From assembly GCF_003721225.1 (NCBI RefSeq), contig NZ_RIZI01000141.1, positions 1 to 19,974 on the forward strand: a stretch of DNA of 19,974 bases, in the 5' to 3' direction. A program made the position numbers and the translations under genes. The DNA is from Acidithiobacillus sulfuriphilus (GTDB lineage Bacteria > Pseudomonadota > Gammaproteobacteria > Acidithiobacillales > Acidithiobacillaceae). Positions 1-6,833 of the stretch are shown here, one piece after another (positions within the stretch are counted from its first letter, which is position 1; the number at the start of each line of letters is the position of its first letter). Below the pieces are notes generated by a model that was not told the DNA's origin, searched no databases, and was given only the letters and a program-made list of their open reading frames with translations.

Positions 1-2
1 TG

Positions 3-122
3 GAAATGCTCCGGCGCCGCCCGCAGAGCCTGGCCGCCCTCGCCACCATCCCCGGCGTGGGCGAGCGCAAGCTGGAGGCCTATGGGGCGTCTTTTTTGCA
101 GGTCCTCCGCGAGCATGGATGA
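3..122 (+). CDS. recQ: RecQ-like ATP-dependent DNA helicase, C-terminal end (partial)
   Basis: The reading frame is open from the left edge to TGA at 120-122 and gives about 39 residues. They include the pattern SLAALATIPGVGERKLEAYG, which matches the helix-hairpin part of an HRDC domain (leucine-rich helix, then a PGVG-x-x-K-L turn), the usual C-terminus of RecQ. RecQ unwinds DNA 3'-5' in recombination and replication-fork repair, and the HRDC domain helps bind DNA. Only the tail is visible, so the helicase motifs cannot be checked. Another HRDC protein such as RNase D is possible, but an HRDC domain ending the protein a few residues after the last helix fits RecQ better. Confidence 0.65.
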   Translation, partial: EMLRRRPQSLAALATIPGVGERKLEAYGASFLQVLREHG

Positions 123-144
123 ATATCGCGAAGGACCCTGCGAC

Positions 145-353
145 ACCAACGATCCGAACGGCAGTTGGCGGGGGTATTTCTTGCTCCGGCGGCCCTTGCC
201 TGTTGTTCTACGGCTCATCCCGCTGGCAGGCGAAAACTCGCCCTGCGGGCTCAGACAGTTCGCCTGCCGGACGCGGGTTTTCGCCTAGAACAACGACGGC
301 TCGGGCCGAAGTCGCAGCAAAACACCCCCGCCAACTGCCGCCGTTGGGTTGGT
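145..353. repeat. Long imperfect palindrome between recQ and cyaY (hairpin RNA, terminator or MITE-like element)
   Basis: Nested inverted repeats share one centre. The outer arms at 159-175 and 324-340 are a perfect 17-bp match, and ACCAAC (145-150) pairs with GTTGGT (348-353). The middle arms GTTGTTCTA (202-210) and TAGAACAAC (286-294) are perfect. The inner arms AGGCGAAAAC (228-237) and GTTTTCGCCT (277-286) are perfect. A competing stem pairs GGCAGGCGAA (225-234) with TTCGCCTGCC (259-268). No credible gene occupies this gap. It could terminate recQ transcription, encode a structured RNA or be a miniature inverted-repeat element; no target-site duplication is obvious. Confidence 0.75.
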
Positions 354-379
354 TTCCAAATTTTCCCCCTCCCCAGCCC

Positions 380-409
380 TTGCCCCTGATCCGGCGATGA
401 GGCCATTAT
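380..409 (+). promoter_or_regulatory. Candidate sigma70 promoter for cyaY
   Basis: TTGCCC (380-385) and CATTAT (404-409) are separated by 18 nt, about 28 nt upstream of the cyaY start. Both boxes deviate from consensus, so this is a weak assignment based only on pattern and position. Confidence 0.3.
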
Positions 410-436
410 AGGAAGGATTCTAGGGAGCCGCCTTTC

Positions 437-751
437 ATGACCCAAAACAGCTTTGCAGTGACCGTGGAAAACACCCTGAATACCCTGATGGAACAAGTCG
501 AGGAAGTGGCGCCAGAGGTGGAAGGAGACCTCGTCGATAGCGTCCTCACCCTGCTCCTGCCCGACGACAGCCAGATCATCATCAACCGCCAGGAAGCGGT
601 GCGGCAGATCTGGCTGGCCTGCAGCGATGGGCCGGCGCGTTTCGATCAGGTAGGGGAGGCGTGGCTCGATAGCCAGAGCCATGAATCCCTGCACGCCGCT
701 GTTGCGCGCCTGCTCGGCAAACGGCTGGGCCGCTCCATCGTGTTGGGCTGA
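437..751 (+). CDS. cyaY: CyaY, bacterial frataxin homologue (iron-sulfur cluster assembly)
   Basis: The 104-residue product has the length and pattern of bacterial frataxin. An acidic N-terminal helix (MEQVEEVAPEVEGD, about residues 18-31) forms the iron-binding ridge. It is followed by beta-strands with LLLPDDSQIIINRQEAVRQI (about 39-58) and the IWLA core, then a C-terminal helix. CyaY binds iron and modulates the cysteine desulfurase IscS during Fe-S cluster assembly in the cytoplasm. ATG at 437 is preceded by AGGGAG at 422-427 with 9-nt spacing. The EVE gene follows after 2 nt, so the two are probably cotranscribed. Confidence 0.9.
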   Translation: MTQNSFAVTVENTLNTLMEQVEEVAPEVEGDLVDSVLTLLLPDDSQIIINRQEAVRQIWLACSDGPARFDQVGEAWLDSQSHESLHAAVARLLGKRLGRSIVLG

Positions 752-753
752 CC

Positions 754-1209
754 ATGGCCTACTGGTTGATGAAAACCGAACCGAGCGTCTTCTCCCTGGA
801 GGACCTGGCGCACCGCTCCCCAGAGCCTTGGGACGGCATCCGCAACTACCAGGCGCGCAACTTCCTGCGCAGCATGCAGGTGGGTGATGATGTGCTCTTC
901 TATCATTCGCGCTGCCCGATCCCCGGCATTGTCGGTCTGGCCCGGATTTGCGCCGCCGCCCGACCGGATCCCACGCAATACGATCCAAGCAGCCACTACT
1001 TCGATCCCGCCTCATCCCCGCAGAAGCCGCGCTGGGACCTCGTGGACGTGGCTTATGTACGCAGCTTCCCCCGGACCATCTCCCTGGACAGCCTCAAGGC
1101 CCATCCCGCCTTTCAGGACAGCCCCTTGATCCGCAAAGGCAACCGCCTATCGGTGCTGCCCATCACCCCGACCCAGTGGGAGGGCATTCTCGCCATGGCG
1201 GACATGTGA
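754..1209 (+). CDS. EVE domain-containing protein
   Basis: This 151-residue protein starts MAYWLMKTEPSVFSLEDL and has WDGIRNYQARNFLRSMQVGD and VLFYHSRCPIPGIVGLARI, the hallmark blocks of the EVE domain (PUA/YTH/ASCH-like fold), which fills the whole chain. EVE proteins are small, probably soluble, and are thought to recognise modified bases in nucleic acid; the bacterial stand-alone form has no settled pathway. The start lies 2 nt after the cyaY stop with only a weak ribosome site, suggesting translational coupling. Length is normal for the family. Family assignment is secure; the cellular role is not. Confidence 0.88.
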   Translation: MAYWLMKTEPSVFSLEDLAHRSPEPWDGIRNYQARNFLRSMQVGDDVLFYHSRCPIPGIVGLARICAAARPDPTQYDPSSHYFDPASSPQKPRWDLVDVAYVRSFPRTISLDSLKAHPAFQDSPLIRKGNRLSVLPITPTQWEGILAMADM

Positions 1210-1268
1210 CGCAGCCCCGGCTCTTCCATCGCTGGTCCTCGGCGGAGGGCATGATGTTGCGCTGGACT

Positions 1269-1277
1269 TGCTATATT
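1269..1277 (+). promoter_or_regulatory. Candidate extended -10 promoter element
   Basis: TGCTATATT (TG-n-TATATT) lies in the 144-nt gap between the EVE gene and the small gene at 1354, in a locally AT-rich patch. No good -35 box is seen 17 nt upstream, so it would rely on the extended -10. Tentative. Confidence 0.25.
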
Positions 1278-1353
1278 ATTTTCAACGCGTGGCCACCGCC
1301 TGCGGGGTTTCCCTGGAAGACGGCATGGCACATCACCCTTGACTGGAGCCTTC

Positions 1354-1686
1354 ATGACCTATATCGAACTGCTGGACTTTCTCGACCAACACCTCAATTA
1401 CCCCTTTCTGGAGGGCCACAACAGCGCTACGATCCTGGCTGCGGCCCAGGCCGGGCAAGTGGAAGACCCCTTGACCCGGGAGGTGGTATTGGAACTGTTC
1501 CGCGCCAATGCCTGTACCTCCGTCTCCGATCCGGTGGAACGGGCCACCAGCTTCAATGGCCTGGCATCCTTGCGCCTGCGCAGTCAGGCTGACGACAGCG
1601 ACCCGCATCTCTTTCGCAAGGTGCTCAAGCTCTCCCAGGAACTGGATAACGCCTTTGATCAGGAGTTGATCCGCCAACGCGGCTGA
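1354..1686 (+). CDS. Small hypothetical protein
   Basis: The 110-residue product begins MTYIELLDFLDQHLNYPFLE. It is acidic in the N-terminal half, probably mostly helical, with no signal peptide or membrane segment and no motif I recognise. ATG 1354 is chosen because GGAG at 1344-1347 sits 6 nt upstream; a TTG at 1339 would add five residues without a ribosome site. Coding reality is supported by the GC-rich third-position pattern and tight packing against the convergent lptG, only 22 nt away. Possibly lineage-specific; no function is assigned. Confidence 0.6.
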   Translation: MTYIELLDFLDQHLNYPFLEGHNSATILAAAQAGQVEDPLTREVVLELFRANACTSVSDPVERATSFNGLASLRLRSQADDSDPHLFRKVLKLSQELDNAFDQELIRQRG

Positions 1687-1701
1687 GGCACAGGACCGCC
1701 G

Positions 1702-1722
1702 CCCGGACCTAGGTCGTCCGGG
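1702..1722. terminator. Hairpin between convergent genes, possible bidirectional terminator
   Basis: CCCGGAC (1702-1708) and GTCCGGG (1716-1722) form a perfect 7-bp stem around a 7-nt loop, exactly where the gene at 1354 and lptG converge; it overlaps the lptG stop codon. There is no T-tract on either side, so intrinsic termination is uncertain. Confidence 0.35.
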
Positions 1723-2788
1723 TATGCAACCACCAGGCCAGGAGGGCGAAGGCACCCAGGGGTGCCAGCGTCGCCACGGCCGGCGGCAGCCCACCGGACA
1801 CGCTGATGTAGCCCGACATGAGATTCAGGAAGTGAAAGGCCAGGCCCACCGTCAGGCCCAGCAAAATGCGTCCCGCCAGCCCGCCACCGCGGTGGCTGCG
1901 GATGGCAAAGGGCACCGCCAGCAGGATCATCACCAGACCCACAAAGGGATAGGACAAACGCTGCCAGAAGGCCAGGGCAAAGCGGTTCATGCTCAGGGCG
2001 CTGCCCTGCAGGGCACGGTAGGCCTGCCACAGGGCCGGCAGGGTCATGGTCCGCGTGCGATGGGAGAAACTCTGCAGGGTGGCGGGCTTCAGGGCCACCT
2101 GCCAGGGACTCTGGGCGGCGCTGCCCGTAATGATGCGCTCGGTGCCGATCCGATAACTTTGCACCCCCTCCAAGGTCCATTGGCCATTGGCGAAACGGGC
2201 TTCCCGGGCCGTCATCAGGGTATCAATACCCACCATGGCCGGCTCCACGGTGGCTATGCTGATCCCGCGCAGGCGGCGCCCATCATCGCCCACGGCGGCG
2301 ATGCGTACGATCTGCCGCCCATCCCGCAGCCACAGACCCGACGGGCCGAGATCGTGGAAACCCACCCCCGGCGCGCTGGCATTGGCCCACATGGCCTCCG
2401 CCGCTGGTGCCGTGATGGGCACTACCCATTCTCCCAGGGCGAAGACCAGCAACGCCCCCAAGACCCCCACCGCCAGGAGCGGGCGCTCCAGGCGCGTCAC
2501 GGACCAGCCCGACATGCGCAGGGCGATGAGTTCGGAGTGGCTGGTGAGGGTGGTCAACCAGGCCAGCGCCCCCAGCAGGAGCGCCAGGGGGATCACGTCA
2601 TAGGTGACCTGCGGCATTTGCAGAGTCACATAAATCAGGAGCTGCTGCATGGACCAAGGCCCATGCCCGGGCCCTGATGCCTTGGCAATGACCTGCGCAA
2701 AAAAGATCAAGGCCATGAGCAGCAACAGCAGCAAGGCGCTGTAACTGAGCATGCCGCGGAAAAGGAGCCGGTCACCACGCGTCATCAT
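1709..2788 (-). CDS. lptG: LptG, inner-membrane permease of the LPS export ABC transporter
   Basis: The 359-residue protein matches the usual LptG length of about 360. Transmembrane segments lie near residues 13-35, 62-85 and 100-120. A periplasmic beta-jellyroll region spans about 130-265, and three C-terminal helices near 275-355 include SYPFVGLVMILLAVPFAIRS. With LptF it forms the LptB2FG complex that extracts lipopolysaccharide from the inner membrane and passes it to LptC/LptA. AGGGGAAG lies about 6 nt upstream of ATG 2788. The start is 19 nt after the lptF stop, the standard lptF-lptG order. It marks the host as a diderm with LPS. Confidence 0.9.
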   Translation of the reverse strand: MMTRGDRLLFRGMLSYSALLLLLLMALIFFAQVIAKASGPGHGPWSMQQLLIYVTLQMPQVTYDVIPLALLLGALAWLTTLTSHSELIALRMSGWSVTRLERPLLAVGVLGALLVFALGEWVVPITAPAAEAMWANASAPGVGFHDLGPSGLWLRDGRQIVRIAAVGDDGRRLRGISIATVEPAMVGIDTLMTAREARFANGQWTLEGVQSYRIGTERIITGSAAQSPWQVALKPATLQSFSHRTRTMTLPALWQAYRALQGSALSMNRFALAFWQRLSYPFVGLVMILLAVPFAIRSHRGGGLAGRILLGLTVGLAFHFLNLMSGYISVSGGLPPAVATLAPLGAFALLAWWLHTRTT

Positions 2789-2807
2789 GGTCTGCTTCCC
2801 CTATGGA

Positions 2808-3926
2808 TCATCGGCCGCCCCGGCGCAGACTGGGCAAGAGGGGCAGATCGCGTGCGCGGCGCGCAAACCCGTAAACAGCGATGGTCAGCAACAGAAGGAG
2901 CACCAGCAAAAAACCGGGAAACAGGGCCAGCATTCCGCTTTCCATGCGGTCCTTGACGAAGATCAGCAGGTTGTTGATCAGCAGCAGGAAGAGAATACCC
3001 AGCAGGAGCCCCGCCGCGCGCCCGCCCCCGCGCGGCTCGGTATAGGCCAGGGGAATGGCCAGCAACGCCAGCAAGGGCAGCGCCAGCGGCCAGACGAGGC
3101 GCCACTCCAGCTCGGTGACGGCAAAACGGGCATCGGGACCCGCGCGATTCCGCCAGAGTTGCGCCAGGGGGGCACTGCCCCAATCCACGCCGCCCGTCTG
3201 CGCCCCCGGCTGTGTCTGGGCACCCAGGCTCACGCGATAGCGGGAAAAGGCCAGCACCTTGAAGCCCGCCTGCCCGGGTTCGCCCAGATAGCGCTGGCCG
3301 TTCACCAGCACCAGGGTCAGGGCGCCGCCGACCTCGGGTTTGACCTCGCCATAGGCGGCCGTAGCCAGATCCTGACTGCCCGGAGCCGTGGACGCCAAAA
3401 AGATCTCCTGAAAGCGATGGGCGCCCGAGGTGATCGCCTTGCCCACATAAATGACCCGGCCGCTGGGCAGGACGGTAAAAGTGCCGGGCTGCAGGAGGGC
3501 CTCAGCGGCGGCATTGGCCAGACGGCTGGATTCCGCCTGCAAGTGGCGCTGGGATGCCGGCGCCCACCACAGGGCCAGCAGCAGTTCCAGGATGATCACC
3601 GGTATTGCTATCCAGGCGATGGGCCACAACAAACCGGTCAGCCCCTGACCCGCACCGCGAATGGCCACCATCTCGTTGCTGCGATACAGGCGGTTGAAGG
3701 TCAGATAGACGCCAAAAAAGAAGGCCAGGGGCAACACCGTCACCAGCAGGGTAGGCACCGCCAGACCCAAAAATTGCAGCACGACGGACAAGGGCAACTG
3801 ACCCGCCGCCACCTGATTGAGAAATTGCGCCAATTGACCGATGGCCAGCAATCCCAGCACCACAGCGCAGGTAACCAGCAGGAAAAAGAGCGTATCCCGG
3901 CTCAATTGGCGATGGATGCGCGTCAT
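2808..3926 (-). CDS. lptF: LptF, inner-membrane permease of the LPS export ABC transporter
   Basis: The 372-residue product begins MTRIHRQLSRDTLFFLLVTC, a typical LptF start, followed by TM1 to about residue 36, TM2 and TM3 near 52-75 and 98-120, a periplasmic jellyroll domain at about 125-255, and three C-terminal helices. LptF pairs with LptG in LPS extraction. I chose ATG 3926 because AGGG sits about 7 nt upstream; ATG 3932 and a GTG at 3968 are in-frame alternatives. It is divergent from pepA across a gap of about 110 nt, as in many Gammaproteobacteria. TCTATAGA in that gap is palindromic and could serve promoters on both strands. Confidence 0.9.
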   Translation of the reverse strand: MTRIHRQLSRDTLFFLLVTCAVVLGLLAIGQLAQFLNQVAAGQLPLSVVLQFLGLAVPTLLVTVLPLAFFFGVYLTFNRLYRSNEMVAIRGAGQGLTGLLWPIAWIAIPVIILELLLALWWAPASQRHLQAESSRLANAAAEALLQPGTFTVLPSGRVIYVGKAITSGAHRFQEIFLASTAPGSQDLATAAYGEVKPEVGGALTLVLVNGQRYLGEPGQAGFKVLAFSRYRVSLGAQTQPGAQTGGVDWGSAPLAQLWRNRAGPDARFAVTELEWRLVWPLALPLLALLAIPLAYTEPRGGGRAAGLLLGILFLLLINNLLIFVKDRMESGMLALFPGFLLVLLLLLTIAVYGFARRARDLPLLPSLRRGGR

Positions 3927-3962
3927 CGCCATGCCCTGAACCGTGTCATTGCACTTGATTCC

Positions 3963-3991
3963 TTGCACCCCTGGGGCTTATTTTCTATAGA
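3963..3991 (+). promoter_or_regulatory. Sigma70-like promoter for the pepA-holC-valS-nhaA-nadC unit
   Basis: TTGCAC (3963-3968) and TATAGA (3986-3991) are spaced by 17 nt in the lptF/pepA divergent gap, about 48 nt before the pepA start. This is the best promoter-like match in the backbone. Confidence 0.5.
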
Positions 3992-4039
3992 CTCAGACAT
4001 TGTTCCTTCCGTTGGACCAAGATTATCAGGAGAAGCGCC

Positions 4040-5539
4040 GTGGAGATAGCCGTCAAGCCCAGCAACCCCGTCACTGAAGCCGGCGCCTGCATCGTGGTCG
4101 GGGTCTTTGAGGACCAGCAGTTGACCCCTGCTGCGGCGGCGCTGGATAGCGCCAGCCACGGGCTCATCAGCGCCATCCTGCAGCAAGGAGACCTGCAGGG
4201 TCAGGTGGGTCAGACCCTCCTCCTCTATCGCGTCCCCCAGATCAAGGCCGAGCGGGTCTTGCTGGTGGGGCTGGGCAAGGTCAAGAAGTGCATGGAAACG
4301 GGTTTCCAGAAGGCCGCCGCCGCCGCCGCCCAGGCCCTGCAGGAGGCCCACATCGGCGCGGCGGTTTTTTACCTGGCCGACACCCCCGTCAGCGGCCACG
4401 ATGTGGCCTGGACCACCCAGATCCTGGCCCGCAGCATTGCCGAGAGCGGCTACCGTTTTGACAAATACCGCACCCCGCCGGAAAAACCTGCCGGCGAACT
4501 GGGCCGGGCCCACATCGCCCTACCCGAGGGCATGGAAGAAGGGGCACTCCAGCAAGCCGTGGCCCGGGCCCAGGCCATCGCCCGCGCCTCAGCCTGGGCC
4601 CGGGACTTGGCCAACGAGCCGGGCAATGTCTGCACCCCGAGCTGGCTCGCCGATCAGGCCAGCGCCATGGCCCATCGCCTCGGCATCCAGGCCAGTATCC
4701 TCGGACCGGAGGAAATGGAAGTCCTGGGCATGCGTCTGCTGCTCGGGGTGGCCAGCGGCTCCAGTCAGCCTCCCCGCCTCATCGTCCTCGAATATCACGG
4801 CGCGCCCAGCGAGCAGCAACCCATCGTCCTGGTGGGCAAGGGCCTCACCTTTGATGCCGGCGGCATTTCCCTCAAGCCCGGCGACAAGATGGACGAGATG
4901 AAGTACGACATGTGCGGCGGGGCTTCGGTCCTCGCCGCCATCCAGGCGGCGGCCGAGCTCAAGTTGCCCATCAACGTGGTGGCCGTGGTACCCGCCTCGG
5001 AGAATCTCCCCGACGGCAAGGCCAACAAGCCCGGCGACATCCAGAAAAGCATGAACGGTCTGACCGTCGAGATCCTCAATACCGACGCCGAAGGCCGCCT
5101 CATCCTTGCCGATGCCCTGACCTATGTGGAACGCTTCAAGCCCGACGTGGTCATCGACGTGGCGACCCTCACGGGGGCCTGCGTCATTGCCCTGGGCCAC
5201 CAGACCGCCGGGCTGCTGGGCAATAACCAGCGCCTCATCCACGATCTGCTGGCCGCTGGCAGGGAAGGTCTCGATCGCGCCTGGGAAATGCCCCTCTGGG
5301 AAGAGTACCAGGAGCAGCTCAAGAGCCCTTTCGCGGATCTCGGCAATATTGGCGGGCGCCCGGCGGGGACCATTACGGCGGCCTGTTTCCTCTCCCGCTT
5401 TGCCGAGAACTACCATTGGGCGCATCTGGACATCGCCGGCGTTGCCTGGAAAAGCGGGGAGAAAAAAGGCGCGACCGGCCGGCCGGTGCCCTTGCTGGTG
5501 AATTATCTGCTGCATCGTGCAGCGCAGCAGCAGGGGTAA
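4040..5539 (+). CDS. pepA: Leucyl aminopeptidase PepA (M17 family)
   Basis: The 499-residue protein is of standard length for PepA (E. coli about 503). The C-terminal catalytic domain shows GKGLTFDAGGISLKPGDKMD (266-285) and the M17 signature NTDAEGRL (347-354). Metal ligands K267, D272, D290, D349 and E351 and catalytic K279 and R353 are all present by homology with the E. coli enzyme. PepA is a cytoplasmic hexamer that removes N-terminal amino acids, and in E. coli it also binds DNA. The start is GTG at 4040, supported by AGGAG at 4030-4034. holC follows almost immediately, a conserved pepA-holC-valS order. Confidence 0.95.
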   Translation: MEIAVKPSNPVTEAGACIVVGVFEDQQLTPAAAALDSASHGLISAILQQGDLQGQVGQTLLLYRVPQIKAERVLLVGLGKVKKCMETGFQKAAAAAAQALQEAHIGAAVFYLADTPVSGHDVAWTTQILARSIAESGYRFDKYRTPPEKPAGELGRAHIALPEGMEEGALQQAVARAQAIARASAWARDLANEPGNVCTPSWLADQASAMAHRLGIQASILGPEEMEVLGMRLLLGVASGSSQPPRLIVLEYHGAPSEQQPIVLVGKGLTFDAGGISLKPGDKMDEMKYDMCGGASVLAAIQAAAELKLPINVVAVVPASENLPDGKANKPGDIQKSMNGLTVEILNTDAEGRLILADALTYVERFKPDVVIDVATLTGACVIALGHQTAGLLGNNQRLIHDLLAAGREGLDRAWEMPLWEEYQEQLKSPFADLGNIGGRPAGTITAACFLSRFAENYHWAHLDIAGVAWKSGEKKGATGRPVPLLVNYLLHRAAQQQG

Positions 5540-5546
5540 GATCCCC

Positions 5547-5972
5547 TTGCCCATCGCGTCTTTTTACGAACTCCCGGCAACCCTGCTCACCCCCGCTGAA
5601 CAGCGCCGCAGTATCTGCCGGGTCATTGCCAAGGCCTGGCAAGTGCTGGGAGAAGTGGATATCCTCTGTGCCGATCCGGAAACGGCGCAGGCCATGGATG
5701 ACCTCCTATGGACCTTCCAGGGGGGCGCCTTCATCCCCCATGGCATTGCCGCGGACGAGCCTGTGCGCATCCATCTGAACTGCGCCAGCATGCCTCAGTC
5801 TGTAAAGGCCCTGGCCCTGTGCATAGAAGTATTACCCGCAACCTTACCGCCCTGCGAGCGTCTGCTGGACTTCGTCCCGGCGGATCCCCAAGCCAAGGCC
5901 GCCGCCCGCGAGCGCTACCGGCTGTGCAAGAGCGCAGGATTCACGATGCAAGTGCATCCGTTGGAACTTTGA
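5547..5972 (+). CDS. holC: DNA polymerase III chi subunit HolC
   Basis: The product matches the HolC pattern: an N-terminal ASFYELP strand, LLWTFQGGAFIPHGIA (equivalent to the LW...SFVPH block), and a C-terminal DFVPADPQAKAAARERYRLC helix. Chi links the clamp loader to single-strand-binding protein at the replication fork. I chose TTG 5547, giving MPIASFYELP and 141 residues with AGGGG about 10 nt upstream. GTG 5517, overlapping pepA by 23 nt, is an in-frame alternative giving 151 residues. Its position between pepA and valS agrees with the conserved operon. Confidence 0.85.
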   Translation: MPIASFYELPATLLTPAEQRRSICRVIAKAWQVLGEVDILCADPETAQAMDDLLWTFQGGAFIPHGIAADEPVRIHLNCASMPQSVKALALCIEVLPATLPPCERLLDFVPADPQAKAAARERYRLCKSAGFTMQVHPLEL

Positions 5973-5984
5973 ACTGGAGACCCC

Positions 5985-6827
5985 ATGGCCCAGGACCGCA
6001 GTCGCAAAGAACCCATACTCGAAACATCGAGTTCCGGCATGGCCCAGCCCTTGCTGCTCACCAAACTGCTCCGCGAGGGCTTGCCACCGCCCTTGTGGCG
6101 CGATCTGGACGAGCACGGCACGGCCATCCATCCCCTCGGCGCCGGCGAGGAGGAGGGTGCCGCCCATGCCGCCCTCGGCCGCACCGACCCGATCCTCTCC
6201 TCCTCAGAACCCAGTGTGGCAGCCACTGCCGCAGATGCGGTTCTCGCGCAGGGTACCGTAAGGGCTGCGGATGAGGTAGGGGCTGCAGGACACACCCCCG
6301 TAGCCAAAACCGTAATGGCCAAGACCGCGCCAGCCGCCCACTATCAGCAGAGCGACGCCCACTGGCTGAATCGGGGTGGCCCGAGCGTCACCTTGCATCC
6401 CCAGAACGGCGAGGATGATGAGCGCGCGGCGTCGACGCCCATGGCGGAAATCGTCCGCGAAGAGGTCTGGGAAACAATTCCGGCGGCCCCGTCCGAACCG
6501 CTGGCACCAGCGCCTTCCGGTGAAGACGCAGCGCCCTTGCCCGGCCCCGACTGGGATTTCCTCAAAAACTTCGAAGGCCTGCTCTTTCAGGAAGTGGAAC
6601 GCCGGGTTGCCGCCGAACTGGAAGAACGCGTCACCCAGCACTTGCAGACGACATGGAAGGAGCAAGTCAGCCTCGCGGTCATGCGCACCCTGGCCATGGA
6701 AGGCATCAAGCTGCGGGAAAGCATCGCCGCCGACCTGCGCCAGGCCCTGCCCGACATCCTGCAGCGCGTGCTCCGCGAAGGTCTGGACCAGGTACTCCCC
6801 CCCGCTTCCGACCCTAGCGAACCCTGA
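5985..6827 (+). CDS. Hypothetical proline/alanine-rich protein with a helical C-terminus
   Basis: This 280-residue protein has no family I recognise. Residues 1-185 are low-complexity and rich in Ala, Pro, Glu and Ser, probably disordered. From about residue 189 (DWDFLKNFEGLLFQEVERRV) to about 272 it becomes strongly helical with heptad-like leucines and many Arg/Glu pairs, suggesting a coiled coil or protein-interaction module. There is no signal peptide or membrane helix. ATG 5985 follows GGAG at about 5976, 12 nt after holC. It ends 6 nt before valS, so it belongs to the operon. The position suggests a link to replication or translation, but that is only inference. Confidence 0.65.
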   Translation: MAQDRSRKEPILETSSSGMAQPLLLTKLLREGLPPPLWRDLDEHGTAIHPLGAGEEEGAAHAALGRTDPILSSSEPSVAATAADAVLAQGTVRAADEVGAAGHTPVAKTVMAKTAPAAHYQQSDAHWLNRGGPSVTLHPQNGEDDERAASTPMAEIVREEVWETIPAAPSEPLAPAPSGEDAAPLPGPDWDFLKNFEGLLFQEVERRVAAELEERVTQHLQTTWKEQVSLAVMRTLAMEGIKLRESIAADLRQALPDILQRVLREGLDQVLPPASDPSEP

Positions 6828-6833
6828 GGCCCC

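Noticed and set aside
251..1015. Minus-strand ORF opposite cyaY and the EVE gene
   Set aside because: Antisense shadow with no recognisable domain, and it runs through the palindrome.
2751..4049. Long plus-strand reading frame opposite lptF and lptG
   Set aside because: Glutamine- and glycine-rich antisense shadow; the minus strand encodes two well-defined permeases.
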